A DNA stretch of 64,000 nt. Source: Myrica gale. Lineage: Eukaryota > Streptophyta > Magnoliopsida > Fagales > Myricaceae. A program made the position numbers and the translations under genes. Shown piece after piece: positions 46,733 through 57,940 of the stretch. Within the stretch, counting starts at the first letter, position 1. Each line of letters begins with the position of its first letter. The notes beneath the pieces were generated by a model. The model did not search any database and was not told where the DNA came from. It saw only the letters and a program-made list of their open reading frames with translations. The stretch covers positions 26,784,921 to 26,848,920 of the forward strand of contig OZ005601.1 in the NCBI GenBank assembly GCA_963930655.1, read 5' to 3'.

Positions 46733-48760
46733 TTGAAGACATCTCTTTCAGATTCAGATGAGGAGTCAGATTTTTCAGAAAATGAAAGCACCAACAAGGA
46801 AAAGGTAAATTTTCTTGCCTTTACATCTTTAATCAAAACTGATGAGATTTCTAATGTTACTGATGCAGGTGAAACTGTCATCGAAGATGATGATGACTTT
46901 GAGTCCTTGAAAGAGTCTTATCAAGAACTTTATGAGGAAAGCGTCAAACTGAAAAAGGAAAGTATTCTGTCTCTTAAAAGAATTATCCTGGTTGAAAATG
47001 AAAAAGATGAATTGAATAAAGAGTTAGAAGAGAAAAATAAACTAATTTCAGAACTTAAGTCCATGAACACTTCCTTAGAAGAGTGTGTTTCTAGAATATC
47101 AAAAGAGTTGGACCAAACTAAAGAACAATTGGAAAAGTTTTCTTGTGGTACCAACAAACTTAATAAGATGCTGAGTATAGGACAATCTGAAGGTAACAAA
47201 CGAGGTTTGGGTTTTGATAATTCTATTTATGTACCTATATCTTCTAACAAAGTTGTTTTTGAGCCTGCAAGTCTGAAAAACAAGAGTTCACCAAATGTTC
47301 CAGAAAAGGTAGTAAATAAAACTTCTACTCTTGTGAAATCTAAATTTTCCAGATTTATTCCTACATGTTTTTATTGTGGTAAAGTAGGTCATACTAAGCC
47401 TAAATGTTTTGATTTGTTAAAAAATGGAAAAAGACATGTTCAGTCATTTTCAAACAATGTTACTAAGTCTGAATTTGATAAATTGATAGTTCAAGTAAGC
47501 AGATTATCTCAACAAATTCAGCATATAAATCAAAAGCTAAATCCACATGTTAAACAAAAGTTAGTTTGGAAAGAGAAAGAGACTAACCCATGTTTTGTAG
47601 CACACATTGCCTTAAAGGCAAAGAGCATCTTCACGTGGTATCTTGACAGTGGCTGTTCAAAACATATGTGTGGAGATAAGAGTCTCTTCACAACTTTTAA
47701 AGATAGCAAAGAAGGTGCTGTAACATTTGGAGATGGAAGCAAGTCTGAAATTCTTGGTAAAGGATCTATAACTCTTTCTGGAAATTTGGTTTTTAATGAT
47801 GTGTTTTATGTGCAAGGTTTAAAATCAAATTTATTAAGCATAAGTCAGATATGTGATGCTGGTTTTGATGTTAAATTCACCAAGAATAATTGTCTGGTAA
47901 TGGACTCTAAAGGTAAAGCCATGTTTAGAGGTATTCGTACATCAGATAACTGTTATGGACTAGTTACAAATGCTGATATATCTTGTAATCATATAAAAAA
48001 TGATATAACTCAACTTTGGCATCAAAGATTAGGTCACTTGAATTATCATGAGTTATCAAATATTGGTAGTATAGTTAATGGTGTTCCAAAATTAGGTAAG
48101 AGAGTTGACAGAATTTGTGGACCATGTCAACTCAGCAAACAAGTTAGAACATCTCATAAGAAAACTACTAATATTCGTACCTCAAAATGTTTAGAATTAT
48201 TGCATATGGACTTAATGGGGCCAACAAGAACTGAAAGTCTTGGTGGCAGAAAATACATCCTGGTTGTGGTAGATGATTTCTCCAGGTATACCTGGATTGA
48301 GTTACTAAGAGACAAGTCTGAAACCTTTGAGAAGGTTAAAAGACTTTGTAATCGTTTACAAAATGAACAAGGGTGTAAAATCTTAAGAATTAGAAGTGAC
48401 CATGGAACCGAGTTTGATAATACAAATTTACAAACATATTGTTATGAAGAGGGAATACATAAAGAATTTTCAGCTCCAATTACTCCACAACAAAATGGAG
48501 TAGTAGAAAGGAAGAACCGAGCTCTTCAAGAAATGGCTCGGGTGTTGATTCATAGTAAAGATATTGCTCAAAAATTCTGGGGTGAAGCAATAAACACTGC
48601 ATGCCATATTATAAATCGTGTCTATCTTCGTCCTAAGACTCACAAAACACCTTATGAAATATGGTATGGAAAAAGACCTACAGTGAAGTATTTTAAAATA
48701 TTTGGTAGTAAGTGCTACATTTTACGTGACAGAGAAAATTTGGGAAAATTTGACACGTAG
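46733..48760 (+). pseudogene. Copia pol 5' part: zinc knuckle, protease, integrase
   Basis: The frame continues from the gag zinc knuckle. It contains an acidic and coiled-coil linker (about residues 1-150), a second CCHC (CFYCGKVGHTKPKC), the aspartic protease (WYLDSGCSKHMCG), the pre-integrase HHCC region (HQRLGHLNYHEL ... CGPCQLSK), and the integrase core with the catalytic acidic residues in MDLMGP, SDHGTEFDN and QNGVVERKN. The frame breaks at about 48757, where TAG TGA follows FDT; the integrase C-terminus (GIFLGYS) continues in another frame. A 1-bp loss explains this. Confidence 0.88.
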
Positions 48761-48774
48761 TGATGAAGGAATAT

Positions 48775-50696
48775 TCTTAGGATATTCATCATCTAGTAGA
48801 GCTTATAGAGTGTATAATTTACGTACACTTACTGTTATGGAGACCATTAATGTGAAAATAGATGATGATTTATATGATACTACTAATCTGAGTAATCTTG
48901 AGAATGGTGTTGAGAAACAAGAAAAACAGGTTGAAGAAGAAGAGCATGAAGCTACTGAAAATTCAGAATTGACAGAAGAAAATGTTGATCAAGCTGATAC
49001 AGAATCTGATGGTAATAAAGACTCTGAATCTGATGAAGGCAAAGAACCCTCTTCACGTGTGAAATTGAATCATCCCAAACAAAATGTTATTGGCCAAATC
49101 AATGAAGGTATGAGACTACGAGGTAGAGTCCTAAACCAAATCTTATATTCATGCTATGTGTCTTTAGTTGAACCGAAAAATATTAATGAGGCTTTAAAAG
49201 ATGAATGTTGGGTAAATGCCATGCATGAAGAGCTAAATCAATTTATTAGGAATGATGTGTGGTATCTAGTACCTAGACCTTCTAATAATAATATTGTTGG
49301 TACAAAATGGATATATAAAAACAAATCTGATGAACATGGTGTAGTGGTTAGAAATAAAGCCCGTCTAGTAGCTCAAGGCTATTCTCAAATAGAAGGCATT
49401 GATTTCGATGAGACCTTTGCACCAGTAGCAAGATTAGAATCCATTCGTATTTTATTAGCTATAGCTTGTTCAATGGGTTTTAAATTATTTCAAATGGATG
49501 TAAAATCTGCCTTTCTAAATGGAATTCTGCAAGAAGAAGTTTTTGTAGAACAACCAAAAGGGTTTGTAGATCCTAAGTATCCTAATTATGTGTTCAAACT
49601 AAAAAAGGCCCTTTATGGGTTAAAGCAAGCTCCTAGAGCTTGGTATGAAAGATTGACCACATATTTACTTGAAAAAGGGTTTGCTATAGGAGGTGCTGAT
49701 CGTACTCTCTTTATAAAGAAAACCAACAAACATATTTTAATAGCCCAAATTTATGTAGACGATATTGTGTTTGGTTCTCCACAAGAGCCTCTTGCTAATG
49801 AATTTGCAGAATCTATGCAAAAAGAGTTTGAAATGAGCATGGTAGGTGAATTACATTACTTTTTAGGACTGCAAATTAATCAAGGCAAGGAATGATTGTT
49901 TATTTCACAGTCTAAATATGCAAAGAATCTAGTAAAATGTTTTGGCTTAGATAATAAGAAACATACCAAAGTGCCTATGAATATTTCTATTAAATTGAAT
50001 GTTGATTCTAATGGGAAAGATGTTGACCATACCATGTATCGTAGCATGATAGGCAGCTTATTATACTTGACTGCTAGCAGACCGGATATATCTTTTAGTG
50101 TAGGAGTATGTGCTAGGTTTCAAGCAAAACCCAAAGAATCACATCTGGAGACTGTTAAGAAAATAATTCGTTATGTAAATGGTACTATTGATTATGGCAT
50201 CTGGTACTCTAAAGAATCCAACACTTGTTTAGTAGGATATACTGATGCTGATTGGGCAGGAAATTCTGATGATAGAAAGAGTACATCAGGTGGTTGTTTC
50301 TTTTTGGGCACTAATTTGGTTGCTTGGCTGAGTAAAAAGCAAAACTCAATATCATTATCCACTGCTGAGGCCGAATATATAGCCATGGGTAGCTGTTGTA
50401 CTCAACTTTTATGGATGAAAAAAATGCTCTGTGATTATAATATTCATCAAGATTCTATGCTTGTTTACTGTGATAATACAAGTGCCATCAATATTTCTAA
50501 AAACCCTGTTCAACACTCAAGAACAAAACATATAGATATTAGGCATCATTTTATACGTGATTTAGTTGAGAAACAGATTATTTCTATTGCACATGTGCCT
50601 ACAGAAAATCAACTTGCTGATTTATTAACAAAATCACTTGATTCAGCAAGATTTGAATTTTTAAGGCAAGCAGTAGGTATATGTCAAATGCCTTAA
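48775..50696 (+). pseudogene. Copia pol 3' part: reverse transcriptase and RNase H, one stop
   Basis: The continuing frame holds the integrase C-terminal [17 protein letters not shown] motif, reverse transcriptase ([39 protein letters not shown], catalytic YVDD in [10 protein letters not shown] near 49755-49785), and RNase H (DADWAGNSDDRKSTSG, LSTAEAEYIA, DNTSAI, HIDIRHHFIRD). A single TGA at 49893-49895 splits it between ...QGKE and LFISQSKYA. Apart from that stop the frame is open to TAA at 50694-50696. Confidence 0.9.
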
Positions 50697-51554
50697 GAAT
50701 AACTAGAAATTAATTTTTTTTATTGCCATATATTTTCTGCAACTAATCTGCAGTTAGAAGTTTACTTGAAGTTTAACAGATGACACTATATTGCTGGAAG
50801 AGACGAAATAGCTTGGCTAACATGGTAGAACAAAGTGTAGCTAAATTGTCTAAGTGTCGAATAAATGCTATATTTCATAATAAGTTGAATATTCAATGGT
50901 CTATCACATGGGTTCCAAAAGCAAAAGTATTTTGTCTTCACTTTCCAATTTTGCCCTTAATGAGTTATAAACCTACTTTTGACCTACATTTTCGACACTT
51001 TGAGTTTCTTCATCTTCTCTCTTTGCGCCGCTCCTCTTTTCGTACTCCTCCATATCTCATTTGCTCTCACTTACATATCAAGTGTTCTTTGACTAAACAT
51101 CATTTACATCTTCAACAAGGTACTCAACTCTCTCTCTATCTCTTCATTTTAGTTTGATTATATACAAGATTATTGTTCCCACACTGGTTCGGTTTGTTTT
51201 TTTTATGGGGTTTTGTATTCTTTTTCTTTTTCATATGGTTCCAACAAATATATATTTGCTTATCTCTCTAGATTACTTGTATATACCGATTGTTAAAGAT
51301 TTACTCATTTACTGTTTCATTTTTTAAAAAAAAAATTATTGATAAATCCCACATTATTTTCTTCTATTAAAAATGCAAGATCTGGTTGTGAATACTTCTG
51401 TGATTCCGAAATTAATTTTGGTTGTCTTATAGTAAATGAGTTTTGTATTTCTTATCGGTTCTTTTATGATTTTCATGAAAACTAGGGTTTTTATGTTCTC
51501 CTATTTACTGTTTTTCTCTTCAGTATTTGAACTTATTCGTTAAATCATTTATAG
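50697..51554 (+). other. Spacer between pol and the extra ORF of the Copia element
   Basis: Non-coding leader of the downstream ORF. It has a CAAG|GTACTC donor-like site at about 51119 and TTATAG immediately before the ATG at 51555, so the extra ORF could be expressed from a spliced transcript. The frame at 50780-51157 shows no known domain. Confidence 0.45.
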
Positions 51555-52829
51555 ATGGTTAGGATCAAACATGCTGCGGTGAAAAATGCTGAGAAAAGGC
51601 CTTTGTCTCCTGCAAAGTCCTCCGACAAACAACCTGCCTCTCCAATAACAGAACCCATATCCAAACGTACCAAGAGTCAAGTGGCTCAGAGCTTCACTCG
51701 ATCTGTTAAAGGAAATGAAACTCTACAGGATTCTTCACCCAAACCTGTACCTTTGTCTAAGTTCTTTAATGTTGAAGCTGAGTCATACTATACGAAAAAA
51801 TTCAGCACTAAAGGAGTTATACTGGAGCGAGAAGTTCTTTTACATGAACTTTCACATTTGCAGTTTTCAGAAAAAATTATATCCAGAGGCTGGAAAGGAT
51901 TACTTACCCAATTGGTTCCTCCTTCTGAGGAGGTGGTAAGAGAATTCTATTCAAACATTCATGCAATTTCTGATACAAATTCATTCTCTGTTTACTTTAG
52001 AGGACAATATCTTGATATTCACTCATTTTTCCTTGCTCAGTGTCTTGGTATTCCTAGAGTGAATCGTCCAGTCTTTCCTTATAATGCTTCTACTCGACCT
52101 TCACCTAGTTCTATGGCCACTTTATTTGCTGATAAGAACATATCTTTTACAGCCAAGGAGTTCAGTTCTCAATATTTTTCTGCTGACAATCAAATCATTA
52201 GTAGAATAATTTCTACTAATATCTTTCCTACTAAATCTTTATCTCAATTATCCTTCGAACGCATGCGTTTTCTTTATGCGTTTTTAGTCAATGATAGCAT
52301 TGATCTGCCCTCTCACATATGTGCTCACATGTTAAAAGTCTTTCAATCTAACTCCACCACCAGTTCACTGCCCTATCCATGTCTTATCATGAAATTTCTG
52401 AGTTCAAGTTGTATTACTATTTCTCGCACTGAACCTCGTTTAAAGCTTGCTCAACCTCTTGGGCCTACAACTTTAAAACAGAGTCAGTCTCATAAGGGTC
52501 TTAAACCCTCCTTTCCATCTTCTAGTCCAGGTCCTATGACCTCTGATATGAAGTATGTTGTTGAGGCATTGCAGCTACTTACTGAGCGTTCCAATACTTC
52601 CTCTTCTGTACAATCCACTTTGCTTGCAACTCAACAGACCATGCAACTTACATTGACTAAAGTGTTGCATGATGTTGCCACTATTTGTCAACATTTACAA
52701 GTGGTGCCCTCACGTGGTGCCTCCAGTATGGCTGGAGGCCTTGGAGATCCTGATTGTTCTGCCTCTGATGATGCTCCTTCTGCTGATGCTGCTACTAATC
52801 ATGACTCTGATGCTGTTGATTCTGATTGA
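51555..52829 (+). CDS. Env-like extra ORF of the Sirevirus-like element (plant retroelement protein)
   Basis: Uninterrupted 424-aa ORF in the position where Sireviruses carry their additional 'env-like' gene. The middle (about residues 70-190: KKFSTKGVILEREVLL, VREFYSNIHA, YFRGQYLDIHSFFLAQCLGIP) resembles the domain annotated as 'putative plant transposon protein' and found in many plant retroelement ORFs. The N-terminus is basic (KRPLSPAKSSDK). The C-terminus has a helical Gln/Leu/Thr-rich stretch (about 350-385) and an acidic Ser/Asp/Ala tail. I see no clear signal peptide or transmembrane segment, so a true envelope function is doubtful and its role is unknown. It is open while gag-pol is broken. 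Confidence 0.75.
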   Translation: MVRIKHAAVKNAEKRPLSPAKSSDKQPASPITEPISKRTKSQVAQSFTRSVKGNETLQDSSPKPVPLSKFFNVEAESYYTKKFSTKGVILEREVLLHELSHLQFSEKIISRGWKGLLTQLVPPSEEVVREFYSNIHAISDTNSFSVYFRGQYLDIHSFFLAQCLGIPRVNRPVFPYNASTRPSPSSMATLFADKNISFTAKEFSSQYFSADNQIISRIISTNIFPTKSLSQLSFERMRFLYAFLVNDSIDLPSHICAHMLKVFQSNSTTSSLPYPCLIMKFLSSSCITISRTEPRLKLAQPLGPTTLKQSQSHKGLKPSFPSSSPGPMTSDMKYVVEALQLLTERSNTSSSVQSTLLATQQTMQLTLTKVLHDVATICQHLQVVPSRGASSMAGGLGDPDCSASDDAPSADAATNHDSDAVDSD

Positions 52830-52870
52830 CTTGTCTTTGGCTTCCTTCTTGCCAAAAGAGGGAGAAGTTA

Positions 52871-52970
52871 TTTTGTTGTTATGCTTTGTTATGCTTGCTT
52901 TTGAGTACTATGTTGGGATATTTTGTTGTTATGCTTTGTTATGCTTGCTTTTGAGTACTATGTTGGGATA
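52871..52970 (+). repeat. Perfect 50-bp tandem duplication after the extra ORF
   Basis: The 50-bp block 52871-52920 is repeated without change at 52921-52970, inside the Copia element just downstream of the extra ORF. Identity suggests a very recent slippage or template-switch event. Confidence 0.95.
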
Positions 52971-53183
52971 TTGGTGTTTATTTTTATGTTTAACCTTAAC
53001 TGTTTATTGTTTATTGTCACTTTGCTAATCTGCTGAACTTATATGTCTCTGTTATATGTTGGGATAAGTTGGACTGTTGGACTCGATTTCTGTGGGAAGT
53101 ATATGAGTTCTTTATTTTGCTGATTTACTGCATTAGATTGATTAGCTTCAATGTGCTGATATTGTATAAACATGCTAACACAT

Positions 53184-53477
53184 AGGGGGAGAATCTTTCT
53201 ATTCTCTATCTATTTTGGAAGGGATATTAATCTCAGGGGGAGATCCCTATTTGCATTGATATTATTGTTTATCTAACAAAAGTAAAGATTATGCTTTGCT
53301 GAGTTGTTTGCTGCAGGTATTTGAAAATCTCAGGTAGTTATAGAATAGGCTATGATAGAGTTCATAGGCTTGTCAACTGTAAATGGGTTATGTGGTGGTG
53401 ATCAACAGAATCCATGTCCTTGGGGTGGGATAATTTGTATTTTTATGTTTCTCACGAAGTAAGCCAAAGGGGGAGAT
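53184..53477 (+). promoter_or_regulatory. Multiple polypurine tracts before the 3' LTR
   Basis: AGGGGGAGA occurs near 53184 and 53235, and AAAGGGGGAGATT at 53466-53477 abuts the 3' LTR. The last is the plus-strand primer; repeated upstream copies are a known Sirevirus trait. Confidence 0.75.
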
Positions 53478-54728
53478 TGTTAGGAATATGTTTAGTTGGC
53501 ATTCCTTCGTGTGTATGTTTGTTGAAACTCCTGAGATGTTAGGTTTGTAAGGATTCTGGGAAGAGCTGAAATCTGCATTACAAAAACTTGGGATTACTTC
53601 AGACAGGACAAGTCAGTTTGAAGTCAGCTACAAGTCAGACATAAATGCGATTCAAAGAATGACGTAACAGAAATTGGTTATTTCAGTTTTAATTATATTA
53701 AAGACACCCAGAAAGACCAAAATGCCCAGACCTTTCTACGTGGAAATTGAGAGTGACTCATAGCTTAAAAGCCTCTCAATATCCATCACTAAAGTACTCA
53801 GAAAATCGAGAACTACTGTGCCTTCTTCGAGTGATTTCTTTTGTGCTTAGTTCTGCCACCCCTTTAGGTTTTCTGAGCCCTTGATGAACTGAGAATGAAG
53901 CCTCAAAGAAGAAACCCCCCTCTTTAGGATTCTTAGTTCGAAAGTTTGATCACTGTATTTGATTTCCACACAAAGAATTTCAAGACTTCAGAGGTTGCTG
54001 AGATCTTGAAGATTTGAGTGTCAGGCTCGTGTGTTTGCTGCTGGTGCGAGTTCGCAAGTGAAGTCGGCAAAGGTAAGAATAGCTAGGTAAGTGGGGTTGG
54101 TTTTTCAAATGGAAGAGAGGTTCTCTGTCCCTGCATAGGTGCAGATCCGAATGGTTTAGTTCGGGTAAGGTTGCAAGTGTGTTAGACTAGGATATTGGGT
54201 ATTCGGGAGTCTATTGATCACCTTGTAATTCGAATTTGAAAAACTAGTGAAACTGTTACCTGGTTTACGGGCCCGGAGAGTTTTTCTCTTTTGGAATTTG
54301 TTTCCGAGAGAGTTTCTCTTCGTAACCAAAAGACTTGTGTCATTGTATTGTGATTGATCTTTTATTTACTGTTCTTGAATTAAGAATTAATCATCTTGAA
54401 CTGAATATTGAATTCGTAGGTGATTGTGCTGAGTGAAAGAATCTTGATTAAAGATTCTATGTTAAATTGATTTCCTGTTAGTGTGTTCTTTATATTACTG
54501 TGAAACGTGTTTACATTGAACTTACTAATATTGGTTTGTGAAGTTTGTGCAGGAACTTTTCGTGTTGATTAAAATAGTTTTAAGAGTGTTGTTGGTGTGT
54601 GTTTATATACTATGTGAGTATATTGTGTAGTTTCTTTGAGTTGATATTGTAATAGGAAGTTTATAAAAAAATTGGATAACCTATTCACCCCCCTCTAGGT
54701 TAAGTTGAGTCTTAAACAAGTCTGTTCA
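53478..54728 (+). repeat. 3' LTR of the Copia element
   Basis: 1,251 bp, TGTTAGG...CTGTTCA, nearly identical to the 5' LTR. It is followed directly by the AATAT duplication, which also forms the first bases of an older LINE target duplication. Confidence 0.95.
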
Positions 54729-54745
54729 AATATCAGATTGGAATA

Positions 54746-56074
54746 TCGCGTTGATCAAGTCCACTCTGTCTAGTCTCTCCACTAATTTTTTGTCTCACTT
54801 TCCTATCCCTGTAGCGGTGGCTAATAAGTTGAAGAAGATTCAGATGAATTTTCTATGGGGAAGTGATGATAGTGTGCAGAAATTTTATCTTGTGAAGTGG
54901 GAGAAAATGTGTTCTCCTATTAAATGTGGTGGTGGGTTTGAGAAGACTTGCTTTGTTTAATATGGCCCTTCTTGGGAAATGGTTTCGGCAGTTTGGGGTT
55001 AAGCGAGATAGCTTGTGGAGGATTGTTATCATGGAGAAATACGGTTGTGCTTTGGGTGGGTGGAACACTCTTGTATGCAATAGCCCTTACGGTGTTGGTC
55101 TTTGGAAGAATATTTGCAAAGGATGGGATTATTTTGCCGAGAACATCCATTTTGAGGTGGGAAGTGGCATGAGAGTCCGTTTCTAGAAGGATCATTGATT
55201 CGGTGAGAGATCCTTAAAGGATATGTTTCCTTTTTAGTTTTCTCTAGCTTGTAATAAGGATGCTATGGTGACTGACTGTTTGGAGAGGTGTTCCGGGAGT
55301 TCTTTATGGAATATTCAGTTTATTAGGAGGGCTACGGATTGAGAGTTGGAGGAGTTTTCGGCACTCTTCTCTTAACTTTTCTCTATAGTTTTGAGGAGTC
55401 ATGCTCAAGACAAGTTGAAATGGGTGAGATCCAAGAATGGTGTTTTCTCGGTAAAATCTTGGTATTCGTGTCTTGTTGAGGATTTTGATAAGAGCTTCCC
55501 TTAGAGACAGATTTGGAGGTCTTTAGCCTCACCTAGGGCGTCTTTCTTTGTTTGGGAAGCCACCCACGGAAGAATCCATATCACTGACAACTTGAGAAGG
55601 AGAGGAGTGAATGTGCTTGATTGGTGCTCTTTGAAAATGTGATGGGGAGTTTGTTGAGCATATTTTGCTGCATTGTTTGGTTGCTAGGGATTTGTGGTCC
55701 TTAGTGCTCTCTATTATGGACTATGATTGGGTGATGCCTAGGAAGGTAGCTGAAGTTTTGTTGTGTTGGAAAATGGATTTTAAAGACCCTCGGGCCTTAG
55801 CTATTTAGAGAGTGATCCCTTCTTGTATTTGATGAAGTTTATGGAGAGAGATATGGGAGATGTTTTGAGGGTGTGGCTGAGTCCATAGAGGGTCTGAGGA
55901 GAAATTTTTTGCAGTCCTTGTTCGTGTGAGTGAATGTTATGTTGGGTTCTCCCTTTTCGGAGTTTTTAAATTTCATTAGTTTTCTAGTTTGTTTGGTCTA
56001 GAGGTCTCAGTATAATCCTTTGTACTGTCCCTTCTATTCTTTTTCTTTTAATAATATTATCTTACTTATACAAA
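54746..56074 (+). mobile_element. 5'-truncated L1-type LINE remnant
   Basis: Only the 3' end of ORF2 remains: the region after the RT (STLSSLSTNFLSHFPIPVA) and the zf-RVT domain ([11 protein letters not shown] at about 55540-55575), with many stops and frameshifts. It ends TTTAATAATATTATCTTACTTATA plus a short A-rich tail, like the LINE at 28303-35480. Target duplication AATATCAGATTGGAATA (54729-54745) and AATATCATATTGGAATA (56075-56091) agree at 16 of 17. Confidence 0.88.
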
Positions 56075-56091
56075 AATATCATATTGGAATA

Positions 56092-56706
56092 AGTGGGTGT
56101 CTAAAAAGCTCCTCTTGCTTCGAAAGTAGAGCTCAAAGAGACATCAGACATGGTTGTATCAAATGATTTCAGACCGGCAAAACATTATGGAAATCCTATT
56201 TCCAACTTGTTAGAAAGCCAAAGCCCTCACACCAGCTTACTCTCTCATCCCTCCCACCTTTGCCTGCACCTATCTTTCTACCCTCCGGACTGGTTCATCG
56301 AAGAGTCCACTGGCATCTGGAACAGAACATGTACCTTTAAGGTATGCCACTAGACCAGATGCTTAGAATATTTAAGTGCTTGAGGAACATTTTGCAAGTT
56401 CCATGAAAGCTTGCAAATCTTGAATCGCTACTTTGAGGAAACTCTAGGGAAATTAACTGCAAGTGTGAACATTATTCTGATTAGTCTCTTCAGGGTATTT
56501 ACACTATATCCACAGCACATCTTTTTTTCTCGAGTCGGCTGAATATTCGTTGGATGTATCTATCCCTGAAACCATATGTATTTGTGTGCCCAATGTGAGC
56601 TGTAGTGATTTATCCTGTTACGTATTGGTAGATGATATATAACATGCAGAGTTAACTTTTACTAGTACCACAAGAAGTATTAACTGCTCATATATTTGAC
56701 CACCAG
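56092..56706. other. Sequence just upstream of the kinase pseudogene exons
   Basis: No kinase exon or other gene was recognised. It may be intron remnant of the truncated ABC1K gene. The open frame at 56150-56353 has no domain. Confidence 0.4.
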
Positions 56707-57557
56707 ACTTTGGTATGATGGGTGAATTTAAACAAGAACTTCGTGATGGATTTATGGAAGCCTGTCTCCACCTTGTGAACCGAGATTTTGATGCATTGGC
56801 TAAGGACTACGTCACTCTTGGGTATCATGATTATCTATCTCCCCGTTAGAGATTGTTCTCATTGATGTTCGTATTTAGAAGGCTGGTTGACTCACAAACT
56901 CTACAGGCTTCTTCCAGCCACTGCTGACAGGGAAGCTGTTACAAAGGCCTTAACAGGTTTTCTCTTTTTGACTACATGAACCAAGGTGTCCCTCTAGCTG
57001 GATTTGTAGGACTTGAAGGATTTTGACCTTTTTTTCTAGAGGATCATACTAATGAGTTCTGTTGTCACCTTCATTGTTTATATTTAGGCGTATTCCAGAA
57101 TGCTGTTTCAAAAGGAGTCCGAAACATTAGCTTTGGAGACCTGTTAGGAGATTTAGGAACAACAATGTAAGGAGCTGTCATACCACTTACATCTCTTTGC
57201 AAGATATGCATCATCTTCTGCAAGTATGTTAATTACTCTTACATTTCTTTGCAAGACCTGTTAGGAAGTTTAGGAACAACCATACACTCTTTTTCTTCCC
57301 TCCATTAGTTAAAATGATCTTCTTCTTTTTATCCTTTTGTCTATATGTCTTTTGCAGGTATAAGTTCAATTTCAGAATACCCTCATATTTTTCTCTTGTC
57401 ATTCGGAGGTAGTCATCTTTTTTCCAAAAGAGAGCCAATGGATCCTACTTGATACTGTTGGTGGATTTTTTTTAATGCTTCTCAAGGTGTATTTGAGATG
57501 TTGAATAACGTTGGTTTAATCGATTTTCTCATGACTACTGCTGTTTTTCTACTTTAA

Positions 57558-57940
57558 GGTGATGTTCGTTTTGAAGGTTTTTGTAGGATTTGGAGAATTT
57601 TGTGAATTTTTAGGTGATGATAAAGTTGTATTGGTGTTTATGTAAAAGTTGTTGAGGTGTAAAAAAGTAATGATGATGTTTAAAGTTGTTTATTTTATAT
57701 TTTAAAGTTGTTTATTTTTTTTATTAAAAATAGAATATTTTAAAGATATTTTAAAAAAATAAAATAAAATAATAACTAAAAGACAAAAAAAACAATCAAA
57801 GTCGCGGGAGACAGGTTGGGGACATGGGGGGCAGGGGACTGCAGGGGAGGGGGAGTAGAATCCTCCTTTTCCTTCGGTTTCTTACCGAACATAGTGAAAG
57901 AGGATTCAAATCCTCATTTTTTATGAAACCGAACATGCTC
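57558..57940. mobile_element. MITE in an intron of the kinase pseudogene
   Basis: Inverted ends GGTGATGTTCGTTTTG and (minus strand) GAGCATGTTCGGTTTC, with TTAA on both sides (57554-57557 and 57941-57944), compatible with a Tourist/Harbinger-type insertion. It lies in the intron between 57408 and 57973. Non-coding, with an AT-rich left half and a GC-rich right half. Confidence 0.6.

Larger units (their letters stand above)
44472..54728 (+). mobile_element. Sirevirus-like Ty1/Copia retrotransposon, full length
   Basis: Complete LTR retrotransposon of 10.3 kb with an exact 5-bp target duplication AATAT (44467-44471 and 54729-54733). LTRs are 44472-45723 and 53478-54728. The primer-binding site TGGTATCAGAG at 45726 fits initiator tRNA-Met. 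Domain order is gag, protease, integrase, reverse transcriptase, RNase H: the Copia order. An extra ORF after RNase H, long LTRs and several polypurine tracts (about 53184, 53236 and 53466) point to the Sirevirus (SIRE) lineage. gag-pol is interrupted by two frameshifts and one stop, so it is probably not autonomous. Confidence 0.95.
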
